Assembly: GCA_937879855.1 (NCBI GenBank)
Contig: CALFMO010000006.1
Span: forward strand, 248,001-312,000
Length of the DNA stretch: 64,000 nucleotides
Direction of reading: 5' to 3'
Source of the DNA: an uncultured Acidobacteriaceae bacterium
GTDB lineage: Bacteria > Acidobacteriota > Terriglobia > Terriglobales > Acidobacteriaceae
Both the position numbers and the translations under genes were made by a program. The stretch's first letter is position 1. Every line of letters starts with the position of its first letter. Below are positions 17,548 to 25,876 of this stretch, in pieces. The notes under the pieces were generated by a model. It had not been told where the DNA came from and searched no databases. It saw only the letters and a program-made list of their open reading frames with translations.

Positions 17548-18792
17548 TCAGGGATGATTCGGTTTGTTTCCGAGGTAGGCATACAGGATTTGTTTGCCGG
17601 TAGGTTCCGTTGCCACGCGCTTGACTGATTCAACAGTGACAAACACTGAGTCGATTTGCGACAACACCCTCGGATCCTCAAAGGTGAGGACCCAGCGGCC
17701 GTCGACTTTGTCATCGCTAAGAAAAATGCCCAGACTCTTCACCGTCCGTGCGTTGCCTGACTTCTCACCCCATACATAAAAAGACCGTTTCGCATCGAGA
17801 GTTCTCGAACCTGCCAAGTCGTAAGCGTAGAAGACCAGCGACTTGCCCTCGCTGTAAAAGATTCGGCCGAACGGGCGCTGTGTCTTGCCGTTTTCGTCCG
17901 CGTCATTGACATCCACGATGTGCAAATTACGCGCCACAATGAGATCCTTGGCCTGATTGGCAGCCGAATTAAGCTGTTGAACTTCGGCTAATTCAGATCT
18001 TAGCGCCTCCACGTTGTTGCGTAGGCCGGTTAGCTGATTTTGCAGCACGAGAGTGGCAGCACGGTAACTGTCCCTTTGTGAGTTCACCATTTCGAGCTGT
18101 TCTCGAAGCTGCGAGATTTCGTTAATCCTGTCCTTTTCCTTACGCCGCAGTTCCGCATTGTCGCTCTGGAGTTCATCCAGGCGGGCGCTGATCTCGAGGC
18201 TCTTGCGCTCCGCTGATTCAACTGCATGCTGCATGTCCTTGAAGCGCGCGAGCAATAGTTGCTTTTCCGTTAACGAGTCTCTGAGCTGCCCTTCCAGTTG
18301 CGAATTCTGCTGACGCGGAATCGAGGCTTCGGAGGAACCCGCTGCGGGAGAATTCTTTGTGGGAGAATCAAGCTCAGCGAGCGGATGCAACTCCGGAAGG
18401 CGATTTCGTTTTACGACGACGAACATCGAAAACAAGGATGCTAAAAGAGCGATTATTGCGGCCGCGATGGCCATGCTAAGGGCAATTCGTCGAAAGCTCC
18501 CAACCGGGGGCTGCTTCTCGGCTTCATTTCTACTGAGAGGTATTCCTGCAGTACGTGCGTGCGCGACAAATCTTTCTGTCATTCCCGCTGGGACTTTATA
18601 GCGCGGCGCTTGCTTGTTCTCACTGACCAAGATTGCCCGCGCAGTCTGTTCAAAATCGCTGCGTAGGCTGCGGCACTCGACACACTCCTGTGCGTGCTCC
18701 TGCCACTCCAACAAGTGGTCTTCAGACGCTTGGCCGGTCACGATCAGGGCACAAAGCTCTTCAAAGTGTTGGTGGTCGGTAAGCAAAGACAA
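17548..18792 (-). CDS. Membrane anti-sigma factor 2 (zinc-finger/RskA-like)
   Basis: It has the same layout as anti-sigma 1: FEELCAL near the start, H-x3-C-x2-C (His33, Cys37, Cys40), one membrane helix (about 100-120), a long coiled coil, then an RskA-like outer domain (FYVWGEKSG, SLGIFLSD, RWVLTFEDP, VFVTVE). The start is uncertain. A TTG at 18792 has GGAGAGGAG directly upstream and matches the paralogue's N-terminus; a TTG at 18819 is the longest frame. It overlaps the sigma 2 gene by about 32 bases. Confidence 0.83.
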   Translation of the reverse strand: MSLLTDHQHFEELCALIVTGQASEDHLLEWQEHAQECVECRSLRSDFEQTARAILVSENKQAPRYKVPAGMTERFVAHARTAGIPLSRNEAEKQPPVGSFRRIALSMAIAAAIIALLASLFSMFVVVKRNRLPELHPLAELDSPTKNSPAAGSSEASIPRQQNSQLEGQLRDSLTEKQLLLARFKDMQHAVESAERKSLEISARLDELQSDNAELRRKEKDRINEISQLREQLEMVNSQRDSYRAATLVLQNQLTGLRNNVEALRSELAEVQQLNSAANQAKDLIVARNLHIVDVNDADENGKTQRPFGRIFYSEGKSLVFYAYDLAGSRTLDAKRSFYVWGEKSGNARTVKSLGIFLSDDKVDGRWVLTFEDPRVLSQIDSVFVTVESVKRVATEPTGKQILYAYLGNKPNHP

Positions 18793-19459
18793 TGCTCTCC
18801 TCTCCAGCCTTGGTGTCAACTTTGGATTCCTTGCAACCCTGAGCGCGCTTCAATAGAGCGGCACGCAATTTATTCAACCCCCTATATAGGCTATGCCGGA
18901 CGACCGAAGGAGTTTCACCTGTCACATGCCCGATCTCCTCCGCCGTCAAACCATAAAAGAATGTCAGCTCAATCACCTTGCGCTGCAGCGGCTTGATCGT
19001 GCTTAGCAGTTGCTCGATCAGATAACCGAGTTCCTGGGATGGCTGCTGGAGTGGACCTCTTGTGCCCTCCTGAAGTTCCGGCAGGATATCATCCAAATCC
19101 TGCCATCCATAAAACTGCTGAGCAACCAGATGCTCTCGTCGGTTAATTGCGCGGTGGTAGGCAAATTGGAGCAACCACGTCTTGAAAGTCCCTTTGGCGC
19201 TGTCAAACTGACTGATGGCTCGGTAGACATCCAAAAACACTTGCTGGACCGTTTCCTCCGCTTCACCATCGTTTCGCAGCATGCGACGCGCGATCCGAAA
19301 GCAAAGGGCGCTGTGTCGCTCGAACAGCACGGTTAAAGCATCATGATTGCCCGCGGATAACTCGGCCGCGAGTTCCACATCTTCCAACCTGCGGAGGTCT
19401 GATAAGAACGTGCTGTGCTGGACTTCAACAGGTCTAGGAGAAGTGGAGTTCGATTTCAT
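18761..19459 (-). CDS. ECF RNA polymerase sigma factor 2
   Basis: This 232-residue ECF sigma factor has region 2 (LFERHSALCFRIARRMLRN, FKTWLLQFAYHRAINRRE) and region 4 (KPLQRKVIELTFFYGLTAEE, SLYRGLNKLRAAL). It is homologous to sigma 1 across both regions. It heads the minus-strand unit sigma 2, anti-sigma 2, receptor 2, isopeptidase. No strong ribosome site is visible before its ATG. Confidence 0.9.
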   Translation of the reverse strand: MKSNSTSPRPVEVQHSTFLSDLRRLEDVELAAELSAGNHDALTVLFERHSALCFRIARRMLRNDGEAEETVQQVFLDVYRAISQFDSAKGTFKTWLLQFAYHRAINRREHLVAQQFYGWQDLDDILPELQEGTRGPLQQPSQELGYLIEQLLSTIKPLQRKVIELTFFYGLTAEEIGHVTGETPSVVRHSLYRGLNKLRAALLKRAQGCKESKVDTKAGEESIVFAYRPPTL

Positions 19460-19780
19460 CTGGATGGATCAAGTCGTCGTGTGAGAGGTGCGAGTGCGAC
19501 GATTCTTGTGGATGCGCCTTTCATCAAGCAAAGAATGCAGACTGTCCACACACGCAGCCAGTCACTAGCGTTGCAGCATTGCGCCAAGACAGGTCATTCG
19601 TCAAGTATTTTCAGATGGCACCTCGACAATTTACAAAGAGGTGGGGAAAACTAATGCTTCTATCGGCAAACATGAATAGCGACGAAATCACAGGCTGAAG
19701 CTCGCCCCGTGCAACGACGGAATACCTGCTCGTGTTGTCTTGTCATCGCACTACTTCGTTGATCTCACGATTGTTCAGCT
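19460..19780. other. Divergent intergenic region between sigma 2 and the BtuB-like receptor
   Basis: This 321-bp spacer must contain both promoters. An inverted repeat TCGTCG / CGACGA (19474-19479 and 19497-19502, 17 bases apart) lies close to the sigma 2 start. No B12-riboswitch core was found, although the right-hand gene is BtuB-like. Confidence 0.4.
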
Positions 19781-21637
19781 GTGCTTCTTGCCAGGGAGAA
19801 CCTCACCATTCATACCTTACGAAGATTGAGCCCTCTTTTTTTGATGGTCGCAAGTTCGGCTCTATGCCAGACGCAACCGGCCGGCGCAAACCAAACTGTC
19901 GCTGCAGACCCGATCACGATTATTGTCACAGGAACATTTGAGCCAATACCACTGTCAGAAGCAAATAGATCGGTCCTATCGCTTGACGCTCAGACAACGC
20001 CTCTTCTGTATGGATCTGTTGAGGACTATCTGCATCTGGACCCTTCGGTTGACCTCCAAGAGCGCGCGAGCGACGGAGTTCAGGCAGACTTGTCGATTCG
20101 TGGTGCAGGCTTCGAACAATCCTTGGTCTTATTGAACGGGCTGCGCATCAATGATGCTCAAAGCGGGCACCACGACATGGACATTCCCGTGCCGCTTGAG
20201 GCCGTGTCTCGCATCGAGGTCCTGCACGGAGCCGGATCGACGCTCTATGGGGCAGATGCACTCGGCGGAGCAGTCAACTTCATCACGACTTCGCCAGAAG
20301 CCGCTGAACTGCGCGTCCGTTTCGGTGCGGGGAACTTTGGCTTCAATCAGCAGCGAGTGCTGGGTTCATATCTCGGCAAGAATTGGTCTGAGCAACTCGC
20401 CGGTGGTCGCGATTACTCGGCCGGATTTATGCCCGACCGCGACTACAGCAGCAACGCTGTATCTTCCGAAACCCGCTTCACGACGGCCGTTGGAAGTACA
20501 GATTTGCTTCTTGCGGGAAGTGATCGCCCATTCGGAGCCAATCAGTTCTACGGCAGCTTCCCTTCTTGGGAGCGCACGAAAGGCTGGTTCGGCTCTATCG
20601 ATCAGCAACTGGGAAGGAATACGGACATTGCGTTTGGGTACAGGCGCCACTCCGACGTCTTTGTTCTGGTGCGCGATAATCCGGCACTTTACGAAAACAA
20701 CCACATCAGCCAGAGCTGGCAAGCGGCAGTCCGGCGCAGATCGATTTTCGGATCTAAATCCACGGTCGCCTATGGTGTCGATGCGGATGGAGACAGCATC
20801 GACAGCAACAATCTCGGGCACCGTGCCCGCAATCGCGGCGCTGGTTATCTGGCCGTCGATTTGCAAGCTCTGAATCGTCTGATTGTTTCGCTGGGCGCGC
20901 GTGAAGAGATCTTTAGCGGGGGTCCCGCTGAATTTGCTCCGACGGTAGCTGCAGGATTCTGGCTCAGGTCAGGATTGCGGCTGCGAGCGAGTGTCAGTCG
21001 TGGGTTTCGCCTGCCGACGTATACGGACTTGTACTATAGCGATCCCGCGAATCGCGGTAACCCCTCGCTCAAGCCAGAATCCGGTTGGGATTTTGAGTTT
21101 GGGCCACAATGGAATTCCGGGGGACACGTCTCCGCGGAACTGACGTTCTTTCGCCGCCTCGAGCACAACGATATCGATTACATCAAATCTTCACTGGCTG
21201 ACCCCTGGCAGGCCACGAATATTCAGAACCTTTCCTTTACTGGCGTTGAGACCATCCTCCGCTTCAAATTGCCAAAGTCCCAGGAACTCGCTCTCGGATA
21301 CACCGCACTGAGCGGCAGCCAACAACCTCAGCCTGGCGTGATCTCCAAATATGCCTTCAATTATCCCAGTCACAACGCGATATTCAGCTGGCTCGGCCAA
21401 TTTCATAAGAGTCTCGCCGTACGGACTCGAGTCGGAGCGATCCAGAGAGTGGGCCACGACGCTTATCCCGTCTGGGACCTTGCCGCATCCCGCACACACG
21501 GTCGAATACGTCCGTATCTTCAACTTTCGAATCTGACCAACACGGGCTATGAGGAGATACCCGGCGTGGCCATGCCAGGACGCGGCATCGTGGGAGGCTT
21601 TGAACTTGTATTCCTGCCGGAAGCGAGTCGGCCTTAA
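19781..21637 (+). CDS. BtuB-like TonB-dependent receptor
   Basis: This is a 618-residue outer-membrane receptor of normal length, unlike the two Oar-like ones. It has a TonB-box-like segment DPITIIVTGTF after the signal peptide, a plug with DLSIRGAGFEQSLVLLNGLR and RIEVLHGAGSTLYGADALGG, and a barrel with TDLYYSDPANRGNPSLKPE. The GTG at 19781 is a weak start; AGGGAG lies within the first codons and a start a little downstream would still leave the signal peptide. The substrate is unknown: the family takes up cobalamin, siderophores and similar ligands. It shares the sigma 2 intergenic region, so control by that sigma factor is possible. Confidence 0.85.
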   Translation: MLLARENLTIHTLRRLSPLFLMVASSALCQTQPAGANQTVAADPITIIVTGTFEPIPLSEANRSVLSLDAQTTPLLYGSVEDYLHLDPSVDLQERASDGVQADLSIRGAGFEQSLVLLNGLRINDAQSGHHDMDIPVPLEAVSRIEVLHGAGSTLYGADALGGAVNFITTSPEAAELRVRFGAGNFGFNQQRVLGSYLGKNWSEQLAGGRDYSAGFMPDRDYSSNAVSSETRFTTAVGSTDLLLAGSDRPFGANQFYGSFPSWERTKGWFGSIDQQLGRNTDIAFGYRRHSDVFVLVRDNPALYENNHISQSWQAAVRRRSIFGSKSTVAYGVDADGDSIDSNNLGHRARNRGAGYLAVDLQALNRLIVSLGAREEIFSGGPAEFAPTVAAGFWLRSGLRLRASVSRGFRLPTYTDLYYSDPANRGNPSLKPESGWDFEFGPQWNSGGHVSAELTFFRRLEHNDIDYIKSSLADPWQATNIQNLSFTGVETILRFKLPKSQELALGYTALSGSQQPQPGVISKYAFNYPSHNAIFSWLGQFHKSLAVRTRVGAIQRVGHDAYPVWDLAASRTHGRIRPYLQLSNLTNTGYEEIPGVAMPGRGIVGGFELVFLPEASRP

Positions 21638-21697
21638 GCTCTTACTCTCCCGAAGTGTCCATGTCGCACGTGCCGACTACGGTACAATTTGAGCCTC

Positions 21698-23035
21698 CTA
21701 GAGCGAGCCGGCTATCCGCTGAGAGGATACTTCCAGCTCCGAGAATTGCTTGCTCGCTAGTCCGTACAACCCTCCGACGAAAATTACGGCGATTCCGGCC
21801 AGCGCAAACATGCCGTTCGGAAGAATTCTTGAAGCGGCAACCAGTACCATGCCAGCCATGGATTCTCCGTGGTGTAGTTTGTCGTCAAATGAGAATGATG
21901 GTTGTGCCACCCCGAACAACACGGAACAGGCAAGAGCGAACCCGCAAATTGACGACACGGTTGTCCGGAGGGTGCGTCCAATACGATGCCACCAGGCGAA
22001 GTTCACGAGAAGTACTGCCAGCAGGCTGCTGGCGGCCATGGCGATAATAGTGATTAGCACCATCCTGGCGGTCTCAACCCCATCGAGTTGCGGATCCTCC
22101 ACAAGCGAGAAGCGAAAGTAGCCTCTTAGGGCACAGCCAGCAATGAGCACTCCCAGCAGTGGCAATGACAAAGTAGCGAACAGCTTATGGCGGGAAATTG
22201 GAAGGGTGAATAACCAGTGTGAACGAAAGTGGATTTGTAAGAATACGCCTGCGAACATTAACGTCAAGATAGGCCACGCCCAAGGCCCAATGAAAAACAG
22301 CATTGGTACCACAGCGAATAAGAATGTGTAAGAACTGAGAGAGAGAGTCCGTAAAAGCGGTGCCCAAACTAGGATGCCTGCCGTCCTTGAAGTTTGTGGA
22401 ATTACTGTTGTTGGTTCTTGCTGAAATCCGTCTTCCCGTTCCGCAGAGGCGATCTGGAAGGATTCTGGCATGCGCGCCGAGGCATAGCCCAACAGCGAGG
22501 CGGTCGCCGTAAAAAACACCCCCAGGACAACTACGACAGATATGTGCGGCAGCACAAGTGCACTGGACATCAGCGCGGTGAAGGAGATGACATAATTGAG
22601 GTCAATGAGGCCTCTGTGTTTGCTGGAGACGGTAAAGGTTCCAGCGCGAATACAAAGCCGCGACAACGCAAGGACAGTAAACACAGCTCCAATGCCCACC
22701 TCGACCTCAGCGGCGGTCCAAGCTGAAGGGCCACCAAGCATCACGTTAACCGATACCGCAGCGAGAACCGGAAGCCAGACAAATGCCAGAAGCGCTATCA
22801 CACGCGCGCAAAAGATTTGCCGTGCGTGAATCGGCAGCGACGCCTCGAAGACTGTGCATGGCTCTTCCAGGCGTAGTCGATGACCTGCTATGAGATACAG
22901 AATCAACAGGGGGAACACAACCGCGACCGGATCGCCGGGACGACGGTCTAGAAGGGTAACAGATGCGACTATGACTGCCATCGGGACAGCGAGTTTCCAG
23001 GTGAGGGTGAACTTCATCAATTGATAAGTCATCAT
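21698..23035 (-). CDS. ABC transporter permease-like membrane protein
   Basis: This 445-residue protein has about ten to twelve hydrophobic helices (for example LAVPMAVIVASVTLL, VVFPLLILYLIAG, MVLITIIAMAASSLLAVLL). It has no conserved motif that names a substrate. Its ATG overlaps the ATPase stop by four bases. With the YtrA-type GntR gene it forms a three-gene operon of the kind that responds to envelope stress or antibiotics in other bacteria. Confidence 0.7.
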   Translation of the reverse strand: MMTYQLMKFTLTWKLAVPMAVIVASVTLLDRRPGDPVAVVFPLLILYLIAGHRLRLEEPCTVFEASLPIHARQIFCARVIALLAFVWLPVLAAVSVNVMLGGPSAWTAAEVEVGIGAVFTVLALSRLCIRAGTFTVSSKHRGLIDLNYVISFTALMSSALVLPHISVVVVLGVFFTATASLLGYASARMPESFQIASAEREDGFQQEPTTVIPQTSRTAGILVWAPLLRTLSLSSYTFLFAVVPMLFFIGPWAWPILTLMFAGVFLQIHFRSHWLFTLPISRHKLFATLSLPLLGVLIAGCALRGYFRFSLVEDPQLDGVETARMVLITIIAMAASSLLAVLLVNFAWWHRIGRTLRTTVSSICGFALACSVLFGVAQPSFSFDDKLHHGESMAGMVLVAASRILPNGMFALAGIAVIFVGGLYGLASKQFSELEVSSQRIAGSL

Positions 23036-23940
23036 CCCTCCCTGTCCTGTTCCCTGCCGACGAGTTCCACGAACAGCTCCTCGAGAGGAACTCGGACGCA
23101 GCGAATCCCATTCGCGCCCAGCAATTTCTTCAATTGGGCCTCGACCGCTTCTGGCGCGTCGTGAAACACGCCGTGCCAGTTCTCAAACACGAGGCGTGCC
23201 CCCACGCAACCAGGTATCCGCCGAATGGCCTCGACGCTCTGCGCAGACGCTCTCGGCACCATAGCGACACAGAAACTTTCGCGCAGACGGTCCAAGTCGG
23301 AATCGAGACGCACGCGGCCGTCAGCGAGTAATATCACGCGTCCTCCAATGCGCTCCACGTCATTCATGTAATGCGAGGAGAACAGAATTGTTGTCCCTTC
23401 CCGGTTGAGCAGTTGGATTGAGACCTCAAGGAATTCACGGCGGGCCGCGGGATCAAGCCCCGCTGCGGGTTCGTCCAAAATGAGCAGTTCAGGCCGATGG
23501 CAGACAGCGCACAGCAACGCCACCTGCCGCGCTTGCCCCTTGCTCAGCATCCGTATCCTGGTTCTGCAATCAAGGCTAAACCGGTGAAGAATTTGGCGCT
23601 GCAGTTGTTCATCCCATGAAGGAAAGAGGTGGCGGTGAAAGGCGATCAACTCACCGATTGAAGAGGCGCCGGGAAGGACCTGGTCCTCGGCCACAAAACC
23701 GATACGCTGCTTCACTTCGACAGCCCTTGCGGTTGGCGACACGCCAAAAACCTGTACGGAGCCGGCATCTGGATGGAGCATGCCCATCGCGATCCGAATC
23801 AGAGTGGTTTTGCCAGCGCCGTTTCTGCCAAGCAAGCCCACCACCTCCCCTCCGTTCACGGAAAAGGTGACTCCGTTCAAGACCGGAACGTTCCTCTTGT
23901 ATGCCCTCACAATGTTGTTGAACTCTAAGACAGCATTCAC
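23032..23940 (-). CDS. ABC transporter ATP-binding protein
   Basis: The nucleotide-binding domain has Walker A GLLGRNGAGKTTLI, the signature MLSKGQARQ, Walker B LLILDEPAAGLDP and the switch His in LFSSHYMNDV. A C-terminal extension of about 90 residues follows, as in other two-component exporters. It overlaps both neighbours by four bases (ATGA), so GntR, ATPase and permease are translated as a unit. Confidence 0.9.
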   Translation of the reverse strand: MNAVLEFNNIVRAYKRNVPVLNGVTFSVNGGEVVGLLGRNGAGKTTLIRIAMGMLHPDAGSVQVFGVSPTARAVEVKQRIGFVAEDQVLPGASSIGELIAFHRHLFPSWDEQLQRQILHRFSLDCRTRIRMLSKGQARQVALLCAVCHRPELLILDEPAAGLDPAARREFLEVSIQLLNREGTTILFSSHYMNDVERIGGRVILLADGRVRLDSDLDRLRESFCVAMVPRASAQSVEAIRRIPGCVGARLVFENWHGVFHDAPEAVEAQLKKLLGANGIRCVRVPLEELFVELVGREQDREG

Positions 23941-24359
23941 AACTTCTCCTTCGTTGAAGCACTGCTTGTCGCGCTCAGCCCTTGGGTCAATTCCCTCTCG
24001 GCATCCCTTAGGATCTTGATTACGCCATCAAAGTCGAGGCCTGCGAGATAGGCTTGCGATAACAACTTCCTCGCGGACACATCTATTTGTTCGCGACGAT
24101 CTGCCAGCCTGACCCTCGGAAGCTTGCCGCAAACAAATGTGCCGCGTCCGCGCTGGGTTTCAAGGAAGCCAAGCATTTCTAATTCGTCGTAAGCTTTCTT
24201 CACTGTGAGCGGAGCAACAACGAGCTGTTCCGCCAAGTCGCGATGGGAGGGGAGCTTATCCCCGGGCTTCAGTCTGCGGACGGCGAGAGCTTCGGAGACC
24301 TGCCGCATGATTTGGCGGTAGATGGGAAGCTCGTCAGCGGGATTGACGATCAGCTGCAT
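23937..24359 (-). CDS. GntR-family (YtrA-type) transcriptional regulator
   Basis: This 140-residue repressor has an N-terminal winged helix (PIYRQIMRQVSEALAVRRL, PSHRDLAEQLVVAPLTVKKA, FLETQRGRGTFV) and only a short C-terminal tail, the YtrA subgroup layout. ATG 24359 is preferred over 24383 because the longer version would include the promoter and its palindrome. It probably represses its own operon by binding the palindrome at 24367-24380. Confidence 0.87.
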   Translation of the reverse strand: MQLIVNPADELPIYRQIMRQVSEALAVRRLKPGDKLPSHRDLAEQLVVAPLTVKKAYDELEMLGFLETQRGRGTFVCGKLPRVRLADRREQIDVSARKLLSQAYLAGLDFDGVIKILRDAERELTQGLSATSSASTKEKL

Positions 24360-24366
24360 TGGACAT

Positions 24367-24400
24367 GTGATATATATCACCATATCACTGGTTTTGTAAA
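24367..24400 (-). promoter_or_regulatory. Promoter with overlapping GntR operator
   Basis: On the minus strand TTTACA (24395-24400) and ATATAT (24372-24377) are 17 bp apart. The perfect 14-bp palindrome GTGATATATATCAC (24367-24380) covers the -10 box, and a further half-site ATATCAC lies at 24382-24388. The predicted start of transcription is within a few bases of the ATG at 24359, so the message would be almost leaderless. Confidence 0.7.
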
Positions 24401-24722
24401 GGAAGGTGGGTTTTCGCCTCTTAGATTGAGTTCACCTGAATCCAGCCACGAAAACATTGCCGAACGCAAACAACTACCGCATGATTACCTTGTAATTCTC
24501 GCTCAAGATGTAGATATATGCAGTACCGTATTTGGCATGTACATGTCGAAACACTCGCAGTACAATTCATCTGTTCAACCGGCTTTCCTGAGAGCCGGAA
24601 TTAACGCGACCGATTGCCTTCCTTCACAACTCCCAGGATCGGAGGTCAGCGACAAGTGGGGATTGCATTGTATGGTGCGATCTCGAATGGATCGTACATA
24701 AAAACTTGAAAGAGTAAACACC
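24401..24722. other. Intergenic region, no gene seen
   Basis: These 322 bp hold a small perfect hairpin CCGGCT / AGCCGG (24579-24584 and 24593-24598) with no T-run. There is no convincing open frame. The promoter of the small lipoprotein gene must lie here, but no good match was found. Confidence 0.3.
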
Positions 24723-25077
24723 ATGAAAGCCACTCATCTGCTCGCAGTTCTAATTCTTGCGCTTTGCGCTTGCAAGCCAATGACACCAGCAAAGAACCAG
24801 CAATCCGAGAAAGTGTGGGGTTGATCCTATGGTCAAAGTGAAACTCGGCGATGCTGCAATGGTGAATCTGGAGGCGGAACTGCGGTCATGCGCCTCAACC
24901 AAGGCCGATTTACCAACATCCTGCAAAGCGCCCTGCGAGTTCATCACCATAACCAAAGCTCCTTCAAGTGCAAACTGCCACTGGCAGTGCGGCTCGCCGT
25001 GCTCAGATACTAAGTGCCTTTGGGAGGTAAAGGCAGGGCGCCTGGAACTTGAAATATCGGCGACTCGCAGTGACTGA
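24723..25077 (+). pseudogene. Small cysteine-rich lipoprotein gene with a frameshift at a G4 run
   Basis: ATG 24723 starts MKATHLLAVLILALCAC, a lipoprotein signal with a lipobox ending in Cys, and stops at 24824 after 33 residues. A second frame from 24829 to 25077 encodes a Cys-rich tail (SCKAPCEFITITK, CHWQCGSPCSDTKCLWE). Removing one G from the GGGG at 24817-24820 joins them as EKVWVDPMVKVKL into one protein of about 117 residues. The gene may be inactive, a sequencing slip, or switched by slippage. The function is unknown. Confidence 0.5.
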
Positions 25078-25498
25078 ACGAGTCAAGCGAAAGGCATGTG
25101 ATAAGAATTGGCAAGAGACATTGGACGATCCGAAGCTGTACGAAGAGACATCCTGTGAGGCCGAATGTTCAGATTTCCGCCGTCAAGTCACTCTCCAAGG
25201 TTGATCCTGCACGTGCTATGGAAGTATTTGGGGCCATAGCTATGCGACCCGTGTGTCGTGGCAATATTCCAAGCTGGTGCAGAAGTGGTGTGCATGAGGG
25301 CCTAGACTGATGGATGAGAAAACCCGGCAGGCCAAGATCGATGGCGACAGCGCCATAAGTACTGGAAAAACTTCGTGTCCAACAGAGTGGGACGTATAGC
25401 ACACTTACCCAGCGAGAGGCGCAGAAGTTCTGATTCTTCACGAAAGCGTAGAAGAGGGCCACTGGCTGTCTCCGGCCATTTTTAAAAGGCTGACCTCA
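25078..25498. other. Gene-free stretch
   Basis: No supported gene was found in these 421 bp. Short open frames on both strands look random in composition. It may be decayed sequence. Confidence 0.3.
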
Positions 25499-25750
25499 CT
25501 ACGCCAATTTAAGGAGTAGCTGACCGATTGCGCGAGGTTCGTGCTCACCTTCCGCGCCGACCAGAGTATAGGAACGCTGGTATCCTTTCGGACCGTCGAT
25601 TTTCATCTCCCAATTGTCGTTTTCCCGCGATCCGACGATCGAAACTTGCCATTCGCCCGGCCTGTCGCTAAGGACATGTTCAATCGTTGCAATGATTTCC
25701 GCGCGTGCTTCGGGATCGCCCGTGTTCTGCAATTCGACTGTTACCGCCAT
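25499..25750 (-). CDS. Small protein of unknown function (83 aa)
   Basis: The ATG is preceded by GGAG and AAGG stretches. The protein is acidic and soluble, with VELQNTGDPEARAEIIATIE, a Trp-rich middle (GEWQVSIVGSRENDNWEM) and a C-terminal helix. It has no signal peptide and no recognised family. It ends about 125 bp after the giant repeat gene's stop, on the same strand. Confidence 0.6.
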   Translation of the reverse strand: MAVTVELQNTGDPEARAEIIATIEHVLSDRPGEWQVSIVGSRENDNWEMKIDGPKGYQRSYTLVGAEGEHEPRAIGQLLLKLA

Positions 25751-25876
25751 ATCCTTATTATCTCCGCTTCGGAGCCTCGGCAGGGCAACTGCAACTCCGC
25801 CGCCGATTGTGACTCAAATAGTGTCGCCGTGATCAGGTCCGGTGGGGGCTGGGCCGATCACGGCGACGCGATACGA

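Noticed and set aside
19460..19780. Cobalamin riboswitch before the BtuB-like receptor
   Set aside because: The conserved B12-box and GCCACTG-type core were not found, so the substrate cannot be taken as cobalamin.
21698..23940. The ABC transporter as the lasso exporter
   Set aside because: It has separate ATPase and permease genes under a YtrA-type regulator and its own operator, and lies beyond the BtuB-like gene, unlike lasso D proteins.
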